A DNA stretch of 37,961 nt from positions 1 to 37,961 of the forward strand of contig JAATFV010000029.1 in the NCBI GenBank assembly GCA_015655015.1, read 5' to 3'. Position numbers and translations under genes: made by a program. This DNA comes from Chitinophagales bacterium (lineage in GTDB: Bacteria; Bacteroidota; Bacteroidia; Chitinophagales; Chitinophagaceae). Below the pieces are notes generated by a model. The model was not told the origin of the DNA, did not search any database, and saw nothing but the letters and a program-made list of their open reading frames with translations. Below are positions 20,222 to 27,819 of this stretch, piece by piece; position 1 is the stretch's first letter, and each line of letters starts with the position of its first letter.

Positions 20222-21238
20222 TTAATTGTATAAATAACGTCCCTGCTGCTTTTTGTCGATAGTATAGGTGCTGCCTACCCTTACCAGAGCAGTTCCGCTA
20301 ACGCTAAAACTGAGGGTCGGATTTAGTACTGAAGAAGTCAATTGGGTAGCCGTGTTAGTGGATCCTATCAGTCCAGTGCTGCTAATTGTTTCGGTAGCTC
20401 CTTTTATATAAAAAATAGTAGGATATTTAAGATCCTGGTTTACTTTTATCGTCCCTATTGCATACCTGTTGTTAATGGAAATAGCGCTTTGTACGGTTAA
20501 GGTATATACGACCACTCCCTGCAACTGAACGGTCACCACCGTACCGGCTGGCGTGCCGGTTGGCAATGTTATTTCAATGTCTATAGTCGATACCAGGGAA
20601 TGAGCGTTCGTCAGATCGGTATTGTAATCTATATTCCAACCAATCAGTGTGTAGGTGTGATTATTGGGATTGCCATTATTATAATCAAGGGCATAAATCT
20701 TAAATACCCGATCAGTTTGTGTAAGGTCATGGCGCATTCCAAGTGAATCCGTGATGAAAAGTGCGTGGCCGTCATATTCAACCGCCCCGGGTTGCGTTGT
20801 GGTATTCAATACGCCCCGTTGCATTACAATGGGCGGCTTAACTGCCGTACCGGCAATTGCCAGGTTGCCCTGTGTCAATACAGTTGCAAGTGTTGGCAGA
20901 CTGGGTTTGTTCAATATTTGAGTTGGCCCGGAACTGGCATTCCAGTCCGGGTTCAGTTGCGGGGGAAGGCTCTTAAGCGCCTTATTGATATTCAGGGTAT
21001 CCTTCCCGAATAAGTACAAACTGTCATTAAGCACAACTAACGCATGCCTGAATTCCGTTCGGCCATTTCCTTTGTTATAAAGAAATCCCGGAACGCCCTG
21101 CGTGTGATTCTCAATGATTAACTCTGTTGAATCGCAATTCGTGAGCTTTACGCTGTCCGCCTTGATGGTATAGACGTATTGGGCACAGAGTGCATTGGTC
21201 AGGCAGATAAGAATAAATAAGAATAAGATGTGTTTCAT
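20222..21238 (-). CDS. Short fibre-like paralogue lacking the C-terminal coiled coil
   Basis: A 338-residue secreted protein (signal peptide MKHILFLFILICLTNALCA). Residues 20-70 are almost the same as in the next two genes upstream (YVYTIKADSVKLTNCDS, ELIIENHTQGVPGFLYN). After that it diverges: a collagen-like/tail-fibre-like linker (LPPQLNPDWNASSGPTQILN, reminiscent of phage fibre sequence) leads into a beta domain (VVTVQLQGVVVYTLTVQSAI) ending in DKKQQGRYLYN. The LPSLEELE coiled-coil end of its two paralogues is missing. It lies 19 nt after the 565-residue paralogue and 2 nt before the barrel gene. It could be a cap or base subunit of a fibre; no function is known to me. Confidence 0.85.
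   Translation of the reverse strand: MKHILFLFILICLTNALCAQYVYTIKADSVKLTNCDSTELIIENHTQGVPGFLYNKGNGRTEFRHALVVLNDSLYLFGKDTLNINKALKSLPPQLNPDWNASSGPTQILNKPSLPTLATVLTQGNLAIAGTAVKPPIVMQRGVLNTTTQPGAVEYDGHALFITDSLGMRHDLTQTDRVFKIYALDYNNGNPNNHTYTLIGWNIDYNTDLTNAHSLVSTIDIEITLPTGTPAGTVVTVQLQGVVVYTLTVQSAISINNRYAIGTIKVNQDLKYPTIFYIKGATETISSTGLIGSTNTATQLTSSVLNPTLSFSVSGTALVRVGSTYTIDKKQQGRYLYN
21060..21190. repeat. Direct repeat N-1 (shared N-terminal module, third copy)
   Basis: This 131-bp segment codes for the common N-terminal module of the three tandem paralogues. It aligns without gaps to 22777-22907 and 24530-24660. It is the most diverged of the three copies. Confidence 0.75.
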
Positions 21239-21257
21239 AATTAGATATATATGGGTC

Positions 21258-22955
21258 CTACTTCAAGTATATACTGGTTATCATTTTTTTTAATTCAATC
21301 ATCTCTTGTTTTAAAGCGCTTAGCTCTTTCTCTTGTGTTGCCAGTTTTTTATTTTGCGCTTTTAGCTCTTCTTCCTGCGCAATATTATACAGGGTCAATT
21401 CTTCGATCTTCTTTAACAAGGCCGCCTGGTGATCGCCTAGATCGATGCCCTTGCTTTCCACTTCTGCTGCGGAAGGCATTCCGGGAAGATGTTTGTTCTT
21501 TTGTATATATTCCTCTAGTTCCTCCAATGAAGGAAGCCGATAGGTGCTATCAAATACATAATCCGGCCAGCCTGTCTGCAATAATTTCAGCCTTCGAGCG
21601 GAGATCGTCCCATTGACAGCCAGGGAGGAGTTGAGCATACCATTGCCGGCGAGGGTGGAGGCATCCCGGTAGTATAAGTTGCCATTGGCATCGCTCACAA
21701 GCACACGAGTCTGGGTATTATTGATCGTGAGGCCGGCAAACCGGACAGTACCGGTAGTATGAAGCTGAGCGGCAGGGGTGGCCGTACCAATGCCAAAGTT
21801 GCCGGTAGCCGTGATATCCCCCGTCACTTGTAATCTGGCATTCCCATTGGCTGCAGACGCTCCAATAAGTATGCTGTTCAGGAAATAGTTGGGATAATTA
21901 AGATAAGGAGAGATGCGAACATTATCAATGCCGCCATTCTTAAGATAGAAATAGTTATAAATATGCTCGTCTCCATATTTGCTTACGTAAGGATACGGGT
22001 TAACCAAGCCTTCGTTGTCTACACTCAACACATATGCCATATCCTGCAGATTAACAAAACCACCCTGACGAGGCGAAATGGTGACCTTGAGCTCAGTCAG
22101 GAAGTTGCTCAGGCCAATAGGCACCTGGTATAAACCCGATCCAGTATTCAGGTTTTTACTGCTGTCAGTAGTATAGGGTCCCGACCAAACGTTGGAATAA
22201 TTCTTTGCCATCACAGATATGATAGCTGGCAACCCGTTAGACCAAAAAGAAAAATACATGTAGCCCGCCGAATAGCTAATGCCTTGAACGCCTACTTCAT
22301 CAGGCGGGAAGACTATATCAATTGTCAACGTCCCGTCAGACGCCTGGGTGCTCGTTGTATGTAACCTGGTATTGTAATTATACAAGACATCATCCAGCCT
22401 CGAAATAAAAGGACTCGCCGTGTGATAGTTGTGAAATCGCGGAATAAAATGATTGAATAAAACAGCATTCGTTCCTATAAGATTACCCGCACTGGTGATA
22501 GTAGCGCTGCCAATACCAGCATTACCATTGACCTGCAAAAGATTACCATTGTCGGTAGTTGTACCAAGCAGCAGATTGCCGGTATTGGTAAGGCGGGCTC
22601 TCTGTACCCCTTTGGTGTATAGGTCAATGGGATTATTATCGGTTGTCCCCAGCACTCCGGTGGTATGAAAAGCGTTGCCCCCCTGTATCCAGGAATTCAT
22701 ATTCAACTTCAAGGTATCGGCTCCGATAAGATAGGAGCTGTCAGTTAACTTTTGAGCGCCTCTTTTGAAGATCGTACGACCATGGCCGGTATTGAACAGG
22801 AATCCGGGCACACTCTGCGTATGATTCTCAATGATCAGTTCCGAGGAATCACAGTTCGTGAGCTTTACACTGTCCGCCTTGATGGTATAGACATATTGGG
22901 CAGAGAGTTGATCCACCAGATTCATAATAATCAACAGGAATAAGATATGCTTCAT
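21258..22955 (-). CDS. Fibre-like secreted protein with C-terminal coiled coil (paralogue 2)
   Basis: A 565-residue protein, signal peptide MKHILFLLIIMNLVDQLSA. It has the shared N-terminal module (about 20-70), then short repeats typical of bacterial and phage tail fibres (LLLGTTTDNGNLLQVNGNAG, FGIGTATPAAQLHTTG), with a unique beta-rich middle (about 170-360). The end has the widespread Bacteroidota motif YRLPSLEELEEYIQKNKHLP followed by GMPSAAEVESKGIDLGDHQA and a long heptad coiled coil (EELKAQNKKLATQEKELSAL). That suggests trimer formation. It is about 20 residues longer in the coiled coil than its upstream paralogue. Gaps of 22 and 19 nt to its neighbours indicate co-transcription. Likely a surface or tail-fibre-type protein; the target is unknown. 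Confidence 0.87.
   Translation of the reverse strand: MKHILFLLIIMNLVDQLSAQYVYTIKADSVKLTNCDSSELIIENHTQSVPGFLFNTGHGRTIFKRGAQKLTDSSYLIGADTLKLNMNSWIQGGNAFHTTGVLGTTDNNPIDLYTKGVQRARLTNTGNLLLGTTTDNGNLLQVNGNAGIGSATITSAGNLIGTNAVLFNHFIPRFHNYHTASPFISRLDDVLYNYNTRLHTTSTQASDGTLTIDIVFPPDEVGVQGISYSAGYMYFSFWSNGLPAIISVMAKNYSNVWSGPYTTDSSKNLNTGSGLYQVPIGLSNFLTELKVTISPRQGGFVNLQDMAYVLSVDNEGLVNPYPYVSKYGDEHIYNYFYLKNGGIDNVRISPYLNYPNYFLNSILIGASAANGNARLQVTGDITATGNFGIGTATPAAQLHTTGTVRFAGLTINNTQTRVLVSDANGNLYYRDASTLAGNGMLNSSLAVNGTISARRLKLLQTGWPDYVFDSTYRLPSLEELEEYIQKNKHLPGMPSAAEVESKGIDLGDHQAALLKKIEELTLYNIAQEEELKAQNKKLATQEKELSALKQEMIELKKMITSIYLK
21381..21570. repeat. Direct repeat C-1 (shared C-terminal module)
   Basis: Codes for the LPSLEELE to NIAQ part of the coiled-coil end. 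It is near-identical to 23059-23248 at a constant offset of 1678 bp. Confidence 0.8.
22777..22907. repeat. Direct repeat N-2 (shared N-terminal module)
   Basis: Ungapped 131-bp match to 24530-24660, including an exact shared run longer than 20 bp around the codons for ENHTQ. It marks an ancestral tandem duplication. Confidence 0.8.
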
Positions 22956-22977
22956 AAATAAACTTTAAGGGGACACT

Positions 22978-24708
22978 TTATTTGCATGAACTATTTTCAA
23001 TCATTTTTCTTAATTCCGTCATTTCTTGTTTTAAAACTTTTAGCTCTTTGTCCTGTGCAATATTATACAGCGTCAATTCCTCGATTTCCTTTAACAAGGC
23101 CGCCTGGTGATCGCCTACATCAATACCCTTATTTCCCACTTCTCCTGCGGAGGGCATTCCGGGAAGATGTTTGTTCTTTTGTATATATCTCTCCAACTCC
23201 TTCAATGAAGGAAGACGATAACTGCTGTCAAATACATAATCCGGCCAGTCTGTCTGGGATAACTTTAGTTTTTGAGCGGAAATCGTCCCGTTGACAGCCA
23301 GGGAGGAGTGAAGGGTGTCACCAGTAGCCAGAGACGAATTAGTCAAGTTAATGCCGGCAAGCGTAGAGGCATCCCGGTAGAACAGGTTGCCATTCGCATC
23401 GCTTACTATCACACGTGTCTTGGTTGTATCTCTGGTAAGGCCGGCAAACCTTACGCCCCCTGTCGTATGCAGTTGCGTCGATGGACTGGTCGTCCCAACC
23501 CCTATGCTACCAGCGCAAGTGAAGTTTCCCGTAGAGGACATATTGCCCGTGATCTGCAATTTTGCCCCGCTACCGTTATCCGCAGTGGAGCCCAATGTCA
23601 GATTGCCCAGGAAGTAGCTGGAGCCATACGGAGATATCATCACATTATCGACACCTGCGCTTCTGAAGAACAACGGATAATATAAATGCTCCAAAGCCTC
23701 TTTCGACACGTATGGAAAGGGATTAAGAAAGCCTCCTCCCCCATTGTTCGCCACGTATTCCATATCCTGCAGATTGATATTGGCAACAGGCAGACCCGGT
23801 AGAGGAGTGATAACGATCTTGATCTCTGTTAACCAATTAAAGCTTCCCGGTATTCCTACCTGGAAAAATCCGGCCCCGCTATAGCCGATATTCGTACTGG
23901 AGCTGTAAGGTCCGAACCAGGTACCAGTCAAGGAATCCTTCATCATGATCGATACTGACTGCGGGCTGCCGCCATTCCAGAATGAAAAACACATATATCC
24001 CTGCGGATATACCAATCCCGCAATGCCAGGGGTGATTTCATTAGCAGGAATAACCATATCAATTGTATAAACCCCACCGGAAGTATCAGTGGTAGTTTTA
24101 AACCGAATCGAATAATTATACAGTAGGTTCTCCAACCTTCCGATAAAGGGATCACTGTTCGATCTGTAATTATGAAATTTAGGTATGAAATAATTGAATA
24201 GCAACGCATTCGTTCCTATCAGATTGCCGGTATTCGTTATTGTCGCTGTGCCTATACCGACATTACCACTGAAAGAGGAAGCCCCAATTACCTGGAATTT
24301 GTTCCCATTATCCGTCGTCGTCCCCACCAACAAATTACCATTCTTAGTCAGTCTTGCCCTTTGAACCTTGTTAGTGTATAAGTCAAGATTATTCGTATCC
24401 AATGTCCCCAGCACACCTGCAGCGCCAAACTTATTTCCACCCTGTACCCAAGCATTATATTTCAATGAGTCCCCCCCGATCAGAAACAAACTATCATTGA
24501 TCTTCACCACCCCCCTTTTGAACACCGTCCGCCCATTCCCCGTATTGAACAAAAACCCCGGCACATCCTGCGTATGATTCTCAATGATCAGCTCCGACGA
24601 ATCACAATTCGTAAGCTTTACACTATCAGCCTTGATCGTGTAGACATACTGGGCAGAAAGAGTAGTAGATAACCAGGACAGAACAAAAATGAATAAGGCG
24701 CCTCGCAT
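22978..24708 (-). CDS. Fibre-like secreted protein with C-terminal coiled coil (paralogue 1)
   Basis: First gene of the long minus-strand series. I use the ATG at 24708 (576 residues); an in-frame TTG two codons upstream would extend it slightly. Signal peptide about residues 1-20 (MRGALFIFVLSWLSTTLSA). It shares the N-terminal module, the fibre-type repeats (IGVGTTSPSTQLHTTGGVRF) and the C-terminal YRLPSLKELERYIQKNKHLP plus coiled coil with the next gene. The central region (about 175-370; SDPFIGRLENLLYNYSIRF) is related to but clearly diverged from it. This gives conserved ends with a variable middle, as expected when the middle contacts a changing ligand. A candidate promoter and a leader hairpin lie just upstream (24751-24832). 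Confidence 0.87.
   Translation of the reverse strand: MRGALFIFVLSWLSTTLSAQYVYTIKADSVKLTNCDSSELIIENHTQDVPGFLFNTGNGRTVFKRGVVKINDSLFLIGGDSLKYNAWVQGGNKFGAAGVLGTLDTNNLDLYTNKVQRARLTKNGNLLVGTTTDNGNKFQVIGASSFSGNVGIGTATITNTGNLIGTNALLFNYFIPKFHNYRSNSDPFIGRLENLLYNYSIRFKTTTDTSGGVYTIDMVIPANEITPGIAGLVYPQGYMCFSFWNGGSPQSVSIMMKDSLTGTWFGPYSSSTNIGYSGAGFFQVGIPGSFNWLTEIKIVITPLPGLPVANINLQDMEYVANNGGGGFLNPFPYVSKEALEHLYYPLFFRSAGVDNVMISPYGSSYFLGNLTLGSTADNGSGAKLQITGNMSSTGNFTCAGSIGVGTTSPSTQLHTTGGVRFAGLTRDTTKTRVIVSDANGNLFYRDASTLAGINLTNSSLATGDTLHSSLAVNGTISAQKLKLSQTDWPDYVFDSSYRLPSLKELERYIQKNKHLPGMPSAGEVGNKGIDVGDHQAALLKEIEELTLYNIAQDKELKVLKQEMTELRKMIENSSCK
23059..23248. repeat. Direct repeat C-2 (shared C-terminal module)
   Basis: Partner of 21381-21570 at a constant 1678-bp offset. 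Recombination between the two copies could swap the central regions of the two fibre-like genes. Confidence 0.8.
24530..24660. repeat. Direct repeat N-3 (shared N-terminal module, first copy)
   Basis: The copy in the first gene of the series; it matches 22777-22907 and 21060-21190 without gaps. Confidence 0.8.
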
Positions 24709-24750
24709 AGACAAGATTTGGGTATATTAAGAGGAATAATACAAGCAACA

Positions 24751-24763
24751 GCCGGCGGCCGGC
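24751..24763 (-). promoter_or_regulatory. GC hairpin in the leader of the fibre/RHS operon
   Basis: GCCGGCGGCCGGC is a perfect short palindrome (stem GCCGG/CCGGC, 3-nt loop) in an A/T-rich leader, about 45 nt before the first start codon. It might slow ribosomes or protect the 5' end; no T-run follows it, so it is not a terminator. Confidence 0.4.
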
Positions 24764-24799
24764 AATACCAGTACCCCTCAGACGAAAGAACGATATAAA

Positions 24800-24832
24800 C
24801 AAAAAATAAAAGAGGGATTTGCAGAAGTACAA
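24800..24832 (-). promoter_or_regulatory. Candidate Bacteroidota promoter for the fibre/RHS operon
   Basis: On the minus strand a TTG (24832-24830) is followed after 21 nt by TATTTTTTG (24808-24800), one base longer than the Bacteroidota -7 consensus TAnnTTTG. Transcription would start near 24793 and give a leader of roughly 85 nt. The fit is imperfect, so this is a candidate only. Confidence 0.35.
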
Positions 24833-24898
24833 ACAAGCGAGAGAAAAAAGAACCTCCAATAAAGACGAAGAACAGTTGCAGGCGATTTCGGTACAGGC

Positions 24899-24985
24899 AA
24901 AAAAAGCCCTGCCCAAACTTTGAGTAAAGAATGGTCCATAAGTAAGTTTAAGATTGTCGGTTAATGGTTATGTTTAGTGCAGGGC
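24899..24985 (-). terminator. Terminator-like inverted repeat with T-tract
   Basis: Read on the minus strand, GCCCTGCACTAAAC (24985-24972) is followed after 53 nt by GTTTGGGCAGGGC (24918-24906), which pairs with it except for a small internal mismatch, and then seven T residues (24905-24899). It lies downstream of the DUF3108 gene and upstream of the fibre/RHS operon, so it could end the former transcript. The long loop is unusual for an intrinsic terminator; it might instead be the end of a small RNA. Confidence 0.35.
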
Positions 24986-25286
24986 AGGATTAAAGTTCGT
25001 GCAGCCAAACTAGGAAAATAAATTAATTGCGCATATAGCACAAAGTGGTAACAGCACTATTGACCTTAACTAAAAAAGTAGGAATTTTTATTAAATGTAA
25101 TCACTTAGGAGGTCATTGTCCTCACCGACAGACGGGCATTTCAAACGAAAGGATTTCGTATTCTCTTAGCAGTTTTACGATCCTTTTTCGAGGAATGTTA
25201 CTTTTAAAAATAGAGGGATTCTACGCGGGAATTATGTGGTTTTCCGAAGCATTTCGCCCTGAAAAAATTTATATATGTTAAAAACG

Positions 25287-26093
25287 CTATAGATCTACCA
25301 GCGAACTCAACGGATGGCGCAGATTCTTATAATTGATCATATCGACGATCACGCTGCCGACACTGATAGGGCTCTCCACCCGCAGGGCAATATGATTAGG
25401 ATCATCGCTGACCCACACCGTCATCTTCTCCCCGCCTTCGAAAATAGTCCCCTTGATCAGCAGCGGCTTGAACTTGATCGTGCGGAACCTGGCATATTTT
25501 GTCCGGATCGTCTCCTTACCCAGGTAGCGGATATATAAATGATATACCTGCCTGTCCAGGAACATATCGAAGGGGACCTTATCACCTGGCTTGAGACGGT
25601 TCCAGTCGATATTGCGGGCATAGAAAATGGCGCTCAGGACGTCCTGTATACAGGAAGGAACTTTATAGACGCCTTCCGCGGAAACAGCCGTATTCGTAGC
25701 CTTGACGAAAGTGACGTTCTCATAAGTCTTATACCCGCCTTCATTGATATTCCGGATAAATTTGAGCGGCTGGAGCGTTGCCGTATCGATATAAGTCTCA
25801 TACCGGTCCCTGACCTTATAGAATTTATCATAAAAGCTATACGTCTTCCCATCCCCTACCACATGATAGACATCCCTGCCGCTAATACGTTCCAGCGTAT
25901 TGGAAAAAATAGCCTCTCCCGCTCCCACATATACATTCGCCAGCTTGTACAGCACCTTATAGGTCAGCGACTCTCCGGCCAGGAATGCCGTGTTGTGAGC
26001 CCCGCAAAATTCATCGTCGAATTCATTACCGGCCCTTAGCGGAAATGACAGGCCCGTTAACAGCAGGATACAAATAGTAATAAATATTCTCAT
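25287..26093 (-). CDS. DUF3108 domain-containing periplasmic protein
   Basis: A 268-residue protein with a signal peptide (MRIFITICILLLTGLSFPLRA). The body matches the DUF3108 family as I know it: near the start AFLAGESLTYKVLYKLANVY and GAGEAIFSN, mid-protein KFYKVRDRYETYIDTATLQP and KFIRNINEGGYKTYENVTF, then VPSCIQDVLSAIFYAR and a C-terminal TVWVSDDPNHIALRVE with PISVGSVIVDM. The family has a beta-rich lipocalin-like or LolA-like fold; its biochemical role is not established. The start ATG overlaps the stop of the flippase-like gene (ATGA), so the two are translated from one message. Length is normal for the family. Confidence 0.9.
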   Translation of the reverse strand: MRIFITICILLLTGLSFPLRAGNEFDDEFCGAHNTAFLAGESLTYKVLYKLANVYVGAGEAIFSNTLERISGRDVYHVVGDGKTYSFYDKFYKVRDRYETYIDTATLQPLKFIRNINEGGYKTYENVTFVKATNTAVSAEGVYKVPSCIQDVLSAIFYARNIDWNRLKPGDKVPFDMFLDRQVYHLYIRYLGKETIRTKYARFRTIKFKPLLIKGTIFEGGEKMTVWVSDDPNHIALRVESPISVGSVIVDMINYKNLRHPLSSLVDL

Positions 26094-27088
26094 TTATTTT
26101 TAAAAAGTTTGATGCTTAATATTAACAAGCTCCCTATTAACGCCGGTATGATCAGATTGATCAGCCAGATCGCAAAAGATGCGGCAAAAATACCCACCGT
26201 ATTCGCGCTGAACAGCTCAAGCACCTGTATGCTCGCCTCCCATCTGAGCCCCAGCTCCGTCAGAAAGGTAAAGGTAGGAACAAGAGCCATCACCAGGAAA
26301 ACCACGCTGACCCCGCCCCAAATCTGTCCGAAGTGGAGGAATACCCCGAATAAAGGGAATACCAGACCATACTGAACAATGAAAACGAGATATCGGACAA
26401 AAGATAAGAACAATATCCGCAATAAGATCGTTGCATCGAAATTTTCTAAAACTTTTACATACGTTAGGTATTTCCCCGATCCCGGTATCTTCCTCAAGAT
26501 CCATAGCAGCCAGGAAAGACGGAAATAAATAATTGTTAAACTTAAGAACAATAAAAAAGCTATGGCCGCCAGGACATTCAGCCAGAGCTCCCCGTGCGCA
26601 CTCCCGGGAAAAAGAGACCGGTGCAGCATATAGCGGATATAAAGGATACCGGCGATCCCAATGACCAGCGTGATCAGCAGCTGGGCTATGCTGCAGACGA
26701 TCGTCAGGGATATGCTGGCCAGGCGTTTGCCCTCTTTCACATATAATATGCGTCCCAGGTACTCTCCCATCCGGTTGGGAGTAAAGCTGGCCATCGTGGC
26801 GCCGGTGAAAATGGCCTTGAAGGCATTCCCGTAAGAGATGCCCCCGACAGGGCGCAGGGCCAATTGCCATTTTCGGGCCTCGATCCCCCAATTGAGGGGC
26901 ATGAGCGCAACGATCAGCCACAATCTCCATTGCTGAGGACCGGTCATCGCCCGGCAGACCTTATCCAATGAACCCCGCCAGTCATGCTGGTGCGTCACCT
27001 GCCACCAGATAAAATAGGAAAGCAGCAGGAATACCAGCGGTCCTATGAAATAGTTGAGTATTATTTTGATATTTTTGTTCAATCGCAC
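26090..27088 (-). CDS. Flippase-like membrane protein (lysylphosphatidylglycerol synthase TM family)
   Basis: A 332-residue integral membrane protein with about eight hydrophobic segments, the first at about residues 12-28 (YFIGPLVFLLLSYFIWW). Family features include NWGIEARKWQLALRP at about 65-79 and FTGATMASFTPNRMGEYLGR at about 93-112, which match the membrane domain of MprF/LPG synthases and UPF0104-type proteins. The C-terminal lysyl-transferase domain of full MprF is absent, as is usual for stand-alone members. These are thought to move lipids or lipid-linked molecules across the inner membrane. The only suitable start is GTG at 27088; the next Met is deep inside. It is divergent from ruvC (24 nt between start codons) and overlaps the DUF3108 gene by 4 nt. 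Confidence 0.88.
   Translation of the reverse strand: MRLNKNIKIILNYFIGPLVFLLLSYFIWWQVTHQHDWRGSLDKVCRAMTGPQQWRLWLIVALMPLNWGIEARKWQLALRPVGGISYGNAFKAIFTGATMASFTPNRMGEYLGRILYVKEGKRLASISLTIVCSIAQLLITLVIGIAGILYIRYMLHRSLFPGSAHGELWLNVLAAIAFLLFLSLTIIYFRLSWLLWILRKIPGSGKYLTYVKVLENFDATILLRILFLSFVRYLVFIVQYGLVFPLFGVFLHFGQIWGGVSVVFLVMALVPTFTFLTELGLRWEASIQVLELFSANTVGIFAASFAIWLINLIIPALIGSLLILSIKLFKNK
27054..27077 (+). promoter_or_regulatory. Candidate promoter for ruvC
   Basis: TATTTTTG at 27070-27077 matches TAnnTTTG on the plus strand. A TTG at 27054-27056 is 13 nt upstream, shorter than the usual spacing, so only the -7 part is convincing. It lies inside the beginning of the flippase gene and would give a leader of about 30 nt. 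Confidence 0.35.
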
Positions 27089-27095
27089 TCAGTAT

Positions 27096-27124
27096 CAAAA
27101 ATAACCTTACTCTTGCAAAAACAA
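27096..27124 (-). promoter_or_regulatory. Candidate promoter for the flippase/DUF3108 pair
   Basis: Minus-strand TTG (27124-27122), an 18-nt spacer and TATTTTTG (27103-27096), an exact TAnnTTTG match. The predicted start point (about 27088-27092) falls at or just before the GTG start codon, so the message would be leaderless or nearly so. The element lies inside the beginning of ruvC. Confidence 0.5.
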
Positions 27125-27715
27125 GCTAAAATAATTCTGGGCATCGATCCGGGTACCGTAATAATGGGATATGGCCTGGTGTTATGTTCAGGCAGCGAGC
27201 TCAGCATGATCGCCATGGGTGTGCTGAAGCTGTCTGCCCGTAATGATGCTTACGAACGGCTAAGGCTGATCCATAAAAAAGTGAAGGAGCTGATCGGAGA
27301 ATATCACCCCCATGACTTCGCCATCGAAGCCCCCTTCTTTGGAAAAAATGTACAGAGCATGCTCAAATTGGGACGGGCCCAGGGAGTCGCCATCGCAACA
27401 GCCATGAATGCCGGACTTTCCGTCACCGAGTATTCCCCCAGAAAGATCAAACAATCCGTCACCGGAAATGGCAATTCCGGGAAGGAGCAGGTGTGGAAAA
27501 TGCTGCAGACCATCCTGCACCTGGGAGAAGAGATCAAAGAATATGACGCTTCCGACGCCCTGGCGGTAGCCGTATGCCACCACTTCCAGGATCGTTCCGC
27601 CAGCAAAATCCACACGGAAGGCCCTTCCCGGCCGGCGGGCGGAACAGCCCGCAAGAAATCAAACGACTGGGGAAGCTTCATCCAGCAAAACCCCGGAAAG
27701 GTCCGTAGCCGATAA
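27113..27715 (+). CDS. ruvC: Crossover junction endodeoxyribonuclease RuvC
   Basis: RuvC cuts Holliday junctions with RuvAB during recombination repair. With a TTG start at 27113 the protein has 200 residues and begins MQKQAKIILGIDPGT, the usual RuvC start. No ATG lies closer than 26984, and using that would add 43 unrelated residues. All four acidic catalytic residues are in place: D12 (GIDPGT), E72 (AIEAPFFGKNVQS), D145 and D148 (YDASDALAVAVCH). GNGNSGKEQV at about 119-127 also fits the family. A polar, basic tail of about 40 residues (from RSASKIHTEG) extends beyond the catalytic core and makes it longer than the 173 residues of E. coli RuvC. It is the only housekeeping gene in the window. 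Confidence 0.95.
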   Translation: MQKQAKIILGIDPGTVIMGYGLVLCSGSELSMIAMGVLKLSARNDAYERLRLIHKKVKELIGEYHPHDFAIEAPFFGKNVQSMLKLGRAQGVAIATAMNAGLSVTEYSPRKIKQSVTGNGNSGKEQVWKMLQTILHLGEEIKEYDASDALAVAVCHHFQDRSASKIHTEGPSRPAGGTARKKSNDWGSFIQQNPGKVRSR

Positions 27716-27819
27716 TCACCCGGCACTAAAACGGACCACAAGCACACCGGCCGGCCAGGCCAAAAATAAACAACCAAAATAAACGTTAATCTTACATCTA
27801 AATTTAAAGGTCTCAATCA

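Larger units (their letters stand above)
24709..25286. other. Non-coding interval between the RHS operon and the DUF3108 gene
   Basis: About 580 nt, A/T-rich. It holds the candidate promoter, the leader hairpin and the inverted repeat listed separately. The half near 25000-25286 shows no convincing gene, RNA gene or repeat. A 78-codon plus-strand frame there (25045-25281) has no recognisable features and I do not accept it as a gene. Confidence 0.6.

Noticed and set aside
1..24708. Type IX secretion C-terminal sorting domains on the fibre, Ig-like or PA14 proteins
   Set aside because: The proteins end in coiled coil, YD repeat or plain beta sequence. I see no conserved sorting-domain motifs, so I do not claim this export route.
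25045..25281. A 78-codon plus-strand reading frame in the long non-coding interval
   Set aside because: No signal, domain or plausible start region; composition is like the surrounding non-coding sequence, and neighbouring genes are on the other strand.
26984..27112. Longer ruvC start at 26984
   Set aside because: It adds 43 residues unlike any RuvC N-terminus and overlaps the start of the divergent flippase gene; TTG at 27113 matches the family start.
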